A DNA stretch of 18,126 nucleotides from an uncultured Streptomyces sp. (GTDB taxonomy: Bacteria > Actinomycetota > Actinomycetes > Streptomycetales > Streptomycetaceae), in NCBI GenBank assembly GCA_946480485.1, contig CAMLJW010000050.1:1-18126 (forward strand), given 5' to 3'. This document shows, one piece after another, positions 1 through 6,618 of this stretch. The notes under the pieces were generated by a model. That model did no database searches and was not told where the DNA came from. It worked only from the letters and a program-made list of their open reading frames with translations. Each line of letters begins with the position of its first letter. Position 1 is the stretch's first letter. Both the position numbers and the translations under genes were made by a program.

Positions 1-257
1 GCCCGGCCGCCGCGGGTCGTCCGGGGCGCCTCGACCCCGGCCGGCGTGCGGCGGGGCGGCCGCAGTGCGGCGTCGGCGGATGTCTGCGCCTGCGGTTCCC
101 CCCGGGTCCGGCCATGCGGGTGCTTCTCGGGCCGGCCCCGGGGATACGTCTCGTACGTGGGCCGGTGCGTGTGCACGAGGCCATACCGATGCTCGGCGGG
201 GTACGGGGTGTAGCTCCCGTACACCGGGCCGTACGTCTCGTACTGCGAAGTGCTCAC
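1..257 (-). CDS. rpfB: Resuscitation-promoting factor RpfB-like protein, N-terminal part only
   Basis: A minus-strand frame opens with GTG at 257-255 and stays open to the window edge (about 85 codons seen). A GGAG sits 9 bases before the GTG. The visible protein starts STSQYETYGPVYGSYTPY and is rich in Tyr, Pro, His and Arg, as the N-terminal tail of Streptomyces RpfB-type proteins is, before their membrane segment, DUF348 repeats, G5 domain and lysozyme-like Rpf domain. Those domains lie outside the window, so the call rests on the tail and on position just downstream of tatD, where actinobacteria usually carry rpfB. RpfB proteins are secreted or anchored muralytic enzymes that help dormant cells or spores resume growth. 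An unrelated Tyr-rich tail protein is the alternative. Confidence 0.6.
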   Translation of the reverse strand, partial: MSTSQYETYGPVYGSYTPYPAEHRYGLVHTHRPTYETYPRGRPEKHPHGRTRGEPQAQTSADAALRPPRRTPAGVEAPRTTRGGR

Positions 258-322
258 GACGACACGCTCCAGAAGTCCGGATCGGGCGAGCCGAAACCTA
301 CTGGAGGCTCGTCGCTCTCCAA

Positions 323-347
323 AGCAACACGACTACGTTGTGTCGCT
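323..347. other. Imperfect hairpin in the tatD-rpfB gap
   Basis: Two 11-base arms (323-333 and 337-347) around a 3-base loop pair with one mismatch and one wobble. The hairpin lies in the 127-bp gap between the tatD stop and the rpfB-like start and would be transcribed in the rpfB leader. There is no U tract. It may be a weak terminator after tatD or a leader structure; I see no recognisable c-di-AMP riboswitch in so short a leader. Confidence 0.35.
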
Positions 348-384
348 GCCCTGCCCTGGGGTGTAAGGCCGTGAGCGTTATGCG

Positions 385-1254
385 TCAGTAATCGAAGGCG
401 CGGGCCGTGTTCGACGCGATCGCCGTCGCCAGGGCGTCCTCGTCAAGGCCCCGCACGGCGGCCATGGCGCGGACCGTGACCGGAATGAGATACGGGGCAT
501 TGGGCCGTCCGCGGTACGGCGCGGGGGTCAGGAAAGGCGCGTCCGTCTCGACGAGAACGAGTTCGAGGGGCGCCACCGCGAGGGCGTCGCGCAGCGGCTG
601 GGCGTTCTTGAAGGTCATGTTCCCGGCGAAGGACATGAAGTAGCCGGCGCGGGCGCAGACTTCGGCCATGGCCGCGTCACCGGAGTAGCAGTGGAAGACG
701 GTGCGTTCGGGGGCACCCTCCTCCTTGAGCACGCGCAGCACGTCGGCGTGGGCGTCCCGGTCGTGGATGACCAGGGTCTTGCCGTGCCGCTTGGCGATCT
801 CGATATGGGCGCGGAAGGACCGTTCCTGGGCGGCCTTGCCCTCGGGGCCGGTGCGGAAGTAGTCGAGGCCGGTCTCGCCGACACCCTTGACCCAGGGGAG
901 GGCGGCGAGCCGGTCGATCTCGGCTAGCGCCTCATCCAGCGCACCCTCTCCGCCGGGCTCACGGGCGCCCTGCCGCACCCAGCCGTCGGGGTCGCCCAGG
1001 ACGATCCGGGGCGCTTCGTTGGGGTGCAGCGCGACGGTCGCGTGGACGGCGGCGTACCGCGCGGCCGTCTTGGCCGCCCACCGCGAACCGTTCAGATCGC
1101 AGCCGACCTGCACGACCGTCGTCACACCGACCGACGCGGCCTTCGCGAGACCCTCCTCGACCGTGCCGGACTGCATGTCGAGGTGGGTGTGCGAGTCGGC
1201 GACGGGCACGCGGAGGGGGTCGGGCAGGGGCGGGGCTTCGGCGTCGGGAGGCAT
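385..1254 (-). CDS. tatD: TatD family metal-dependent hydrolase (DNase)
   Basis: A 289-aa amidohydrolase-fold protein of normal family length. Metal ligands are all present: DSHTHLD with His22 and His24, GETGLDYF with Glu127, VIHDRDAH with His164, VFHCYSGD with His188 and VETDAPFLTP with Asp238. TatD proteins are cytoplasmic divalent-metal 3'-5' exonucleases or deoxyribonucleases linked to DNA repair and quality control. The chosen ATG at 1254 has AGGA and GGAG within 10 bases upstream; no closer start precedes the first His motif. The next gene downstream on the same strand is the rpfB-like gene, 127 bp away. The family is certain; the physiological substrate is not. Confidence 0.95.
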   Translation of the reverse strand: MPPDAEAPPLPDPLRVPVADSHTHLDMQSGTVEEGLAKAASVGVTTVVQVGCDLNGSRWAAKTAARYAAVHATVALHPNEAPRIVLGDPDGWVRQGAREPGGEGALDEALAEIDRLAALPWVKGVGETGLDYFRTGPEGKAAQERSFRAHIEIAKRHGKTLVIHDRDAHADVLRVLKEEGAPERTVFHCYSGDAAMAEVCARAGYFMSFAGNMTFKNAQPLRDALAVAPLELVLVETDAPFLTPAPYRGRPNAPYLIPVTVRAMAAVRGLDEDALATAIASNTARAFDY

Positions 1255-1327
1255 GCTCCGATCCTACGAAGGGGACATCCCGGCCCTGCCGCCCGCCCCG
1301 CGCCCGGCAGGACGGGTGGCAGCCGGG

Positions 1328-1735
1328 TCAGCTCGCCTTGCGGTGGTGGAAGGGGTGCAGCAGATCGGAGAGGTGCCAGTGGTGGTGCTCCTTGTGCGCC
1401 TGCTGCGGCTCCGCCTCCGCCTTCGGGAGGGAGTCGTCCAGGGGGCGGCGCTGGTGCATGGAGTTCAGGACGGAGGACACCTGGCCGGCGCGCATGATGC
1501 GCACCACGTGGCCGTCGCAGTTCAGGCAGGTGGGTTGGCTGAGCGGCGACGGCACGATTCGGCCGTCCGCCACGTACATCACGAACTCGCGGCCCTCGGC
1601 GTCGACGTGGTGCTCGATCTCGTACGACTGTTCCCAGCCGTGCCCGCACCGCATGCAGGCGAAGGAATACGACTCGTGAACGACGTCCGTGGCCGCAGCG
1701 CTGCGGTGCCCGGTCTGCCCGGCGCTCTCACTCAT
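1328..1735 (-). CDS. Small zinc-ribbon-like protein with His-rich tail
   Basis: A 135-aa protein with two CxxC pairs, CMRC at 27-30 and CLNC at 70-73, spaced as in a zinc ribbon. Between them the chain predicts beta strands (EGREFVMYVADGRIV). The last 22 residues are very His-rich (HKEHHHWHLSDLLHPFHH), which could bind or store metal. A strong GAGGAG ribosome binding site precedes the ATG. It lies between rsmI and tatD on the same strand, separated from rsmI by 171 bp with two hairpins, so it probably has its own transcription start or is weakly coupled. I recognise it only as a conserved-looking Streptomyces hypothetical protein; a nucleic-acid-binding or metal-responsive role is inference. 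Confidence 0.8.
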   Translation of the reverse strand: MSESAGQTGHRSAAATDVVHESYSFACMRCGHGWEQSYEIEHHVDAEGREFVMYVADGRIVPSPLSQPTCLNCDGHVVRIMRAGQVSSVLNSMHQRRPLDDSLPKAEAEPQQAHKEHHHWHLSDLLHPFHHRKAS

Positions 1736-1762
1736 GCCAGCTCCTCAGTCCGCTGGACAAAC

Positions 1763-1800
1763 GCCTCCGGGGAGCGGAGGCGAGGGACGGGTGCGTCCCT
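1763..1800. terminator. Two adjacent perfect hairpins after rsmI
   Basis: Hairpin 1 has 7-bp arms GCCTCCG/CGGAGGC (1763-1769, 1775-1781) with a 5-base loop. Hairpin 2 has 7-bp arms AGGGACG/CGTCCCT (1783-1789, 1794-1800) with a 4-base loop. Only one base separates them. They lie downstream of the rsmI stop and 28 bases upstream of the zinc-ribbon gene, and lack a U run, as is common for Streptomyces terminators. Confidence 0.55.
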
Positions 1801-1906
1801 GTCGAACCAGTGGACTCTTCTTCCGGCGCGCGTGCATGAGACCTGTCGACTATTGGCGCCGTCTTGGCGGTTCCTTGCCCCGCGCCCCTGACGGCAGGCC
1901 CTGGTT

Positions 1907-2893
1907 TTACCTTTCCCCGAAGTCCTTTGCCCTCCCATGGGCTGCCCTGCCTGTGCGAGCTCCGTGGCTGCCCTCCTGTGGGCGCTCCTTGGTTGCCCTT
2001 CCCCACGGGGCTTCCCCCTGTCGGGCGGTGCGAGCGGCTGGGGCAGTGCGAGCGGCGTTCTTCGCGGCGACCACCGCGTCGAAGACCTCGCGCTTGGGCA
2101 GCCCCGCTTCGGCGGCGACTGCGGCGATCGCCTCCTTGCGCCGCTCCCCCGCCTCTTCTCGCACCCGTACCCGGCGCACCAGCTCATCGGCGTCCAGTTC
2201 CTCGGCGCCCTTCTCGGGCGCCCCCTCCACGACGACGGTGATCTCACCGCGTACGCCCTCGGCGGCCCAGGCCGCGAGCTCCGCCAGCGGGCCGCGCCTG
2301 ACCTCCTCGTACGTCTTGGTCAGCTCACGGCACACGGCAGCCCGGCGGTCCTCGCCGAACACCTCCGCCATCGCGGCGAGCGTGTCGTCGAGCCGGTGCG
2401 GCGCCTCGAAGTACACAAGTGTGCGCCGCTCCCCGGCCACCTCGCACAGCCGTGACCTGCGCTCGCCGGCCTTCCTGGGCAGGAACCCCTCGAAACAGAA
2501 CCGGTCGACGGGCAGCCCGGACAGGGCGAGCGCCGTGAGCACGGCGGACGGGCCGGGTACGGCGGTCACGCGGATGTCCTTGTCCACGGCGGCCGCGACG
2601 AGCCGGTAGCCGGGGTCTGACACGGACGGCATCCCCGCGTCGGTCACGAGCAGCACACGCGCCCCGCCTGCCAGCGCCTCGACGAGCTCGGGCGTCCGGG
2701 CCGACTCGTTCCCCTCGAAGTACGACACGACGCGCCCGGTGGGCTGCACGCCCAGGGCCTGGGTCAGCCGCCGCAACCGCCGGGTGTCCTCGGCGGCGAT
2801 CACATCGGCCCCCGCCAACTCCTCGCCCAGCCGGGGCGGCGCGTCCGCGATGTCCCCAATGGGAGTGCCTGCGAGTACAAGGGTTCCTGTCAC
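1907..2893 (-). CDS. rsmI: 16S rRNA (cytidine-1402-2'-O)-methyltransferase
   Basis: RsmI adds the 2'-O-methyl of m4Cm1402 in the 16S rRNA decoding centre, using SAM. The tetrapyrrole-methylase fold is shown by TPIGD (10-14), AEDTR (34-38), TDAGMPSVSDPG (84-95) and VPGPSA (112-117). I take GTG at 2893 as the start because GAGGA lies 7-8 bases before it and the protein then begins TGTLVLAGTPIGD, as in the family; the frame is open 9 codons further up. The protein is 328 aa against about 286 in E. coli. The extra ~40 residues after KREVFDAVVAAKNAA are low-complexity and basic, encoded by repeat-like DNA. Divergent from pmt with a 62-bp gap. Confidence 0.95.
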   Translation of the reverse strand: MTGTLVLAGTPIGDIADAPPRLGEELAGADVIAAEDTRRLRRLTQALGVQPTGRVVSYFEGNESARTPELVEALAGGARVLLVTDAGMPSVSDPGYRLVAAAVDKDIRVTAVPGPSAVLTALALSGLPVDRFCFEGFLPRKAGERRSRLCEVAGERRTLVYFEAPHRLDDTLAAMAEVFGEDRRAAVCRELTKTYEEVRRGPLAELAAWAAEGVRGEITVVVEGAPEKGAEELDADELVRRVRVREEAGERRKEAIAAVAAEAGLPKREVFDAVVAAKNAARTAPAARTARQGEAPWGRATKERPQEGSHGARTGRAAHGRAKDFGER

Positions 2894-2943
2894 GGTTCCA
2901 TCCTCGCAGGGCCCATACACGGGACTCCCACAGCAGGGTTCCC

Positions 2944-2956
2944 TACGATGGCGCGG
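2944..2956 (+). promoter_or_regulatory. Probable leaderless pmt promoter (-10 TACGAT)
   Basis: TACGAT at 2944-2949 fits the actinobacterial -10 consensus TANNNT. The G of the pmt GTG codon (2956) falls 7 bases after it, exactly where transcription should start, and the region before GTG (GATGGCGC) has no Shine-Dalgarno sequence. Together this suggests a leaderless mRNA. No convincing -35 is visible. Confidence 0.55.
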
Positions 2957-4698
2957 TGACCAGTACCGCGTCCTCCACGGACATCCGGCAGCGACAGGGC
3001 GTCGAAGAGTGGCAGCCGTCGTGGCAGCAGCGGCTGCGCAGGTTCGGCTACGCAGGCCCGCCGAGGAGCGACGTCCGTGACCGCCTGGTGCCCCCGTACG
3101 TCGAGCCCAGCCCGCGTCTGTGGGCCGTGGTCGGGCTGTCGAAGCCGGCCGCCGCCCGCGTGGTGCGCTGGTCGGCGTGGGGCGGCCCGCTGCTGGTGAC
3201 GCTGCTGGCGGGCATGATGCGGTTCTGGAACCTGGGCAGCCCGAAGGCGGTGATATTCGACGAGACGTACTACGCCAAGGACGCCTGGGCGCTGATCCAC
3301 CGCGGGTACGAGGTCAACTGGGCCAAGGAGGCCAACGACCTGATCCTGCGGAGCGACGGCCATGTCCCGATTCCGTCGCAGGCCGCGTACGTCGTCCATC
3401 CGCCGGTCGGGAAGTACGTCATCGGGCTCGGCGAGTGGATGTTCGGGTTCAACCCCTTCGGCTGGCGGTTCATGACGGCCCTGCTCGGCACGCTCTCGGT
3501 GCTGATGCTGTGCCGGATCGGCCGCCGTCTGTTCCGCTCGACCTTCCTCGGCTGTCTCGCGGGCGCGCTGATGGCCGTCGACGGGCTGCACTTCGTGATG
3601 AGCCGCACCGCGCTGCTCGACCAGCTGCTGATGTTCTTCGTCCTCGCGGCCTTCGGCTGCCTGGTCATCGACCGGGACAAGGCCCGCGGGCGCCTCGCGG
3701 CCGCGCTGGCGCCAAACGCCGACGGACTGGTGCGCCCGGACGCGCACATCGCCGAGACGACCCTCATGGGCCGGCGTCCCTGGCGCTGGACGGCCGGCCT
3801 GCTGCTCGGGCTCGCCATCGGGACCAAGTGGAGCGGTCTCTACGTCCTGGCCGCGTTCTGCGTGATGGCGGTGCTGTGGGACGTGGGCTCCCGCAGGGTC
3901 GCGGGCGCTCGGCGGCCGTATCTGGCCGTGGCCAAGCACGACCTGGGCTGGGCGTTCCTGTCGACCGTGCCGGTCGCGATCGCCACGTACATCGTCTCCT
4001 GGATCCGCTGGATCCTCTCGCCCACCGACGGCACCGGCGGCTACTTCCGCGACTGGGCGGCGACCGCCGGCAAGGGCGGCGACTGGACATGGCTGTTCCC
4101 CGACTGGTGGCGCAGCCTGTGGCACTACCAGCGCCAGGTGTACGAATTCCACGTCGGTCTCGACGCGCCGCACACGTACCGGTCGAACCCGTGGAGCTGG
4201 ATCGTCGTCGGCCGCCCCGTCTCGTACTTCTACGAGGACCCGGTGCCCGGCAAGGACGGCTGCCCCGCCGACGCGGGCGAGAAGTGCGCCCGCGAGGTCC
4301 TGGCCCTGGGCACGCCCCTCCTCTGGTGGGCCGCCACCTTCGCGGTCCTGTACGTGCTGTGGCGCTGGTTCTTCCGCCGCGACTGGCGCGCGGGCGCGAT
4401 CGCCTGCGGCATCGCGGCCGGCTACCTCCCCTGGTTTCTCTACCAGGAGCGCACGATCTTCTTCTTCTACGCCATCATCTTCCTGCCCTTCCTGTGCCTG
4501 GCCGTGGCGATGATGATCGGCTCGATCCTCGGCCCACCCGGTTCGACGGAACGCCGCCGCGTCGCGGGCGCGGCCTTCGCGGGCGTCCTCGTCCTGCTGA
4601 TCGCCTGGAACTTCATCTACTTCTGGCCGCTGTACACGGGCACGGCGATCCCGATCGACAGCTGGCGGGCGCGGATGTGGCTGGATACGTGGGTCTAA
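2956..4698 (+). CDS. pmt: Polyprenyl-phosphate-mannose protein O-mannosyltransferase
   Basis: A 580-aa GT39-family integral membrane enzyme. It moves mannose from polyprenyl phosphate-mannose to Ser/Thr of proteins being secreted. The catalytic acidic pair is in VIFDETYYAKDAW (Asp102-Glu103), in the first extracytoplasmic loop after the first membrane helix (about 72-90). Further visible elements are HPPVGKYVIGLGE (about 156-168), many hydrophobic segments through the protein, and WFLYQERTIFFFYAIIFLPF near 494-513. The start is the GTG next to the leaderless promoter; the 70-residue cytoplasmic N-terminus is normal for actinobacterial Pmt. The next gene follows after 96 bp. In S. coelicolor, loss of Pmt is known to give phage resistance and beta-lactam hypersensitivity; the adjacent PBPs fit that. 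Confidence 0.95.
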   Translation: MTSTASSTDIRQRQGVEEWQPSWQQRLRRFGYAGPPRSDVRDRLVPPYVEPSPRLWAVVGLSKPAAARVVRWSAWGGPLLVTLLAGMMRFWNLGSPKAVIFDETYYAKDAWALIHRGYEVNWAKEANDLILRSDGHVPIPSQAAYVVHPPVGKYVIGLGEWMFGFNPFGWRFMTALLGTLSVLMLCRIGRRLFRSTFLGCLAGALMAVDGLHFVMSRTALLDQLLMFFVLAAFGCLVIDRDKARGRLAAALAPNADGLVRPDAHIAETTLMGRRPWRWTAGLLLGLAIGTKWSGLYVLAAFCVMAVLWDVGSRRVAGARRPYLAVAKHDLGWAFLSTVPVAIATYIVSWIRWILSPTDGTGGYFRDWAATAGKGGDWTWLFPDWWRSLWHYQRQVYEFHVGLDAPHTYRSNPWSWIVVGRPVSYFYEDPVPGKDGCPADAGEKCAREVLALGTPLLWWAATFAVLYVLWRWFFRRDWRAGAIACGIAAGYLPWFLYQERTIFFFYAIIFLPFLCLAVAMMIGSILGPPGSTERRRVAGAAFAGVLVLLIAWNFIYFWPLYTGTAIPIDSWRARMWLDTWV

Positions 4699-4734
4699 CA
4701 TCGAGGAACGACCACATCCGTCACTCCTTCCACA

Positions 4735-4790
4735 TACAGTGCGAGGCACAACACCTTTCTGAGCGTGCAGAAGGTTCGCGGGAGGGAAAG
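4735..4790 (+). promoter_or_regulatory. Possible promoter and RBS of the first PBP gene
   Basis: TACAGT at 4735-4740 fits a -10 element; no good -35 is seen. GAGGCACAA follows at 4743-4751, and the same 9-mer recurs in the leader of the second PBP gene (6511-6519). GGAGGGAAAG at 4781-4790 is the ribosome binding site that selects the ATG at 4795 over the ATG at 4765. Confidence 0.35.
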
Positions 4791-4794
4791 CTCG

Positions 4795-6414
4795 ATGCGC
4801 AAGGGGGCAAAAGCCGCCATAGTCGGTGGGGTGTTCGCCGTCATGGTGGGGGGCGCCGGGTACGGGGCTTACAACATCGTTTCGGCGGTCACGGGCGAAG
4901 GCTCGGCCGGGCCGACGCCGGTGATGACCGGTCCGCCGTCGGGCGCGGAGGTCGAGGAGACCACCGAGAATTTCTTCGCGGCCTGGGAGAAGGGTCAGGC
5001 GGCCAAGGCCGCCACGTACACGAACGACGCGGCGACGGCCGAGGCGCTGCTCGCCGGCTACCGCGACGAGGCACACCTCACGCAGGTGAAGATCACGCCG
5101 GGCACGCCGTCCGGCAGGACCGTCCCGTTCTCGGTCTCGGCCACGGTGTCGTACGGGGGGACGGCCAAGCCATTCTCGTACGACAGTGAGCTGACCGTCG
5201 TGCGCGGGCAGACCACGGGACGCGCGCTGGTCGACTGGAGGGCGTCCGTCGTGCACCCGGACCTGGAGAAGGGCGACACCCTGTTCACGGGTGAGGCGAA
5301 GAGCCCGCCGATCGAGGCGGTGGACCGCGACGGGGTCGTGCTGACCCGGGCGAAGTACCCGTCGCTCGTCCCGGTCCTGGACCAGCTGCGGGAGAAGTAC
5401 GGCGACACCGCGGGCGGAACACCGGGCATCGAGCTGGCGGTCCGGCGAGCGGACGAGAACGCGGGCGACAAGACGCTCGTCACGCTCGCCGACGGCGAGC
5501 CGGGCAGGCTGCGGACGACGCTCAGTGCGGGCGCGCAGGCGGCCGCGGAAAACGCGGTCAAGCAGCACCCCGAGTCATCGGTGGTCGCGGTGAAGCCGAG
5601 CACCGGGGAGGTGCTGGCGGTCGCCAACAACCGCGCCGACGAGTTCAACGCAGCGTTCCTGGGCAAGCTCGCCCCCGGCTCCACGATGAAGATCATCTCC
5701 GCGGCGACGCTGATCGACAACGGCATCACGACAGCGACCGGGCCCGCTCCCTGCCCGCCCGACGCGGTCTGGCAGAGCCAGACGTTCAAGAACCTGCAGG
5801 GCATGACGCCCAACGCGAACGCGACCCTCTCGGAGAGCTTCGCGCGCTCGTGCAACACGGCGTTCGTGAAGTACGCGGACGAGGTGCGGGTCGACTCTCT
5901 GACGAAGGAGGCCGAGGAGCACTTCGGCCTCGGCCGGAACAACTGGAAGACCGGCATCGCGTCCTTCGACGGCTCCGTCCCGGCCTCCGGCGGCCCCGAC
6001 ACGGCGGCCAACATGCTCGGCCAGGGCCAGGTCCAGATGAGCCCGCTCACTATGGCGTCGGTCACCGCGACCGCCATGACGGGCACCTTCCGGCAGCCGG
6101 TGATCGTGCCGCAGGACCTCGACGACCGTGAACTGGCCACCGCGCGGGGCCTGTCCGCCGATACGGTCGCTCAGCTGCGCCAGATGATGAACCGCACCGC
6201 CGTCAGCGGCACCGCGGCCGAGGCGATGTCCAACCTCGACGGCAGCATCGGCGCGAAGACCGGTTCGGCGGAGGTCGACGGCCAGGCGAAGTCCAACAGC
6301 TGGTTCACCGGCTACCGCGATGACATCGCCGCCGCGGCCATGACCCAGGAGGGCGGCCACGGCGGTGACGCGGCGGGACCGATCGTCGCGGCGGTTTTGC
6401 AGGCGGGTGGCTGA
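4795..6414 (+). CDS. Class B penicillin-binding protein with MecA-type N-terminal domain
   Basis: A 539-aa D,D-transpeptidase that cross-links peptidoglycan outside the membrane. Residues about 5-30 form one membrane anchor. About 54-170 is an NTF2-like (MecA_N) domain with the family's VDWRASVVHPDLEKGD end. The transpeptidase has all three active-site motifs: STMK (Ser296-Lys299), SCN (Ser352-Asn354) and KTG (488-490). No PASTA repeats are present. The start at 4795 is set by GGAGG 9 bases upstream. The gene next door is a paralogue with the same order of motifs. In S. coelicolor the comparable pair are, from memory, SCO3156 and SCO3157, next to pmt. Pmt may mannosylate these proteins, which is inference. 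The exact morphogenetic role is not determinable here. Confidence 0.93.
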   Translation: MRKGAKAAIVGGVFAVMVGGAGYGAYNIVSAVTGEGSAGPTPVMTGPPSGAEVEETTENFFAAWEKGQAAKAATYTNDAATAEALLAGYRDEAHLTQVKITPGTPSGRTVPFSVSATVSYGGTAKPFSYDSELTVVRGQTTGRALVDWRASVVHPDLEKGDTLFTGEAKSPPIEAVDRDGVVLTRAKYPSLVPVLDQLREKYGDTAGGTPGIELAVRRADENAGDKTLVTLADGEPGRLRTTLSAGAQAAAENAVKQHPESSVVAVKPSTGEVLAVANNRADEFNAAFLGKLAPGSTMKIISAATLIDNGITTATGPAPCPPDAVWQSQTFKNLQGMTPNANATLSESFARSCNTAFVKYADEVRVDSLTKEAEEHFGLGRNNWKTGIASFDGSVPASGGPDTAANMLGQGQVQMSPLTMASVTATAMTGTFRQPVIVPQDLDDRELATARGLSADTVAQLRQMMNRTAVSGTAAEAMSNLDGSIGAKTGSAEVDGQAKSNSWFTGYRDDIAAAAMTQEGGHGGDAAGPIVAAVLQAGG

Positions 6415-6445
6415 AAAGGACAGCGACGGGCCGAGAAGGGCGAAC

Positions 6446-6492
6446 GGGGTCACGTTCCAAGGGGTCACTTTCCAAAAGGGGTCACTTTCCAA
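6446..6492 (+). repeat. Three direct 15-bp repeats upstream of the second PBP gene
   Basis: GGGGTCACGTTCCAA (6446-6460), GGGGTCACTTTCCAA (6461-6475) and GGGGTCACTTTCCAA (6478-6492) are identical but for one base in the first copy. Copies start 15 and 17 bp apart, and a fourth GGGG follows. They lie 32 bp after the first PBP stop and 127 bp before the second PBP start. They may be a regulator-binding array; I cannot name the regulator. Confidence 0.9.
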
Positions 6493-6526
6493 GGGGACGA
6501 CCGCCTGACAGAGGCACAAGGCCGAA

Positions 6527-6545
6527 CCCACCCTCAGGGGGTGGG
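6527..6545 (+). terminator. Hairpin in the leader between the two PBP genes
   Basis: CCCACCC and GGGTGGG pair perfectly around a 5-base loop. Flanking GAGGC (6511-6515) and GCCTC (6545-6549) could extend or compete with it. It could terminate the first PBP transcript or act as an attenuator for the second, since it is 73 bases before that GTG. Confidence 0.5.
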
Positions 6546-6618
6546 CCTCTAAGGTGGTGGCTCTCATGCTCGTAGCGGAGCGTGGGAGTACCGGGAAAGC
6601 AGCGAAGGAACGGGAGCC

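Noticed and set aside
2890..5568. 892-aa minus-strand open frame opposite pmt and the first PBP
   Set aside because: Arg/Asp/Pro-rich antisense shadow with no motifs; the plus strand carries complete, well-motifed enzymes.
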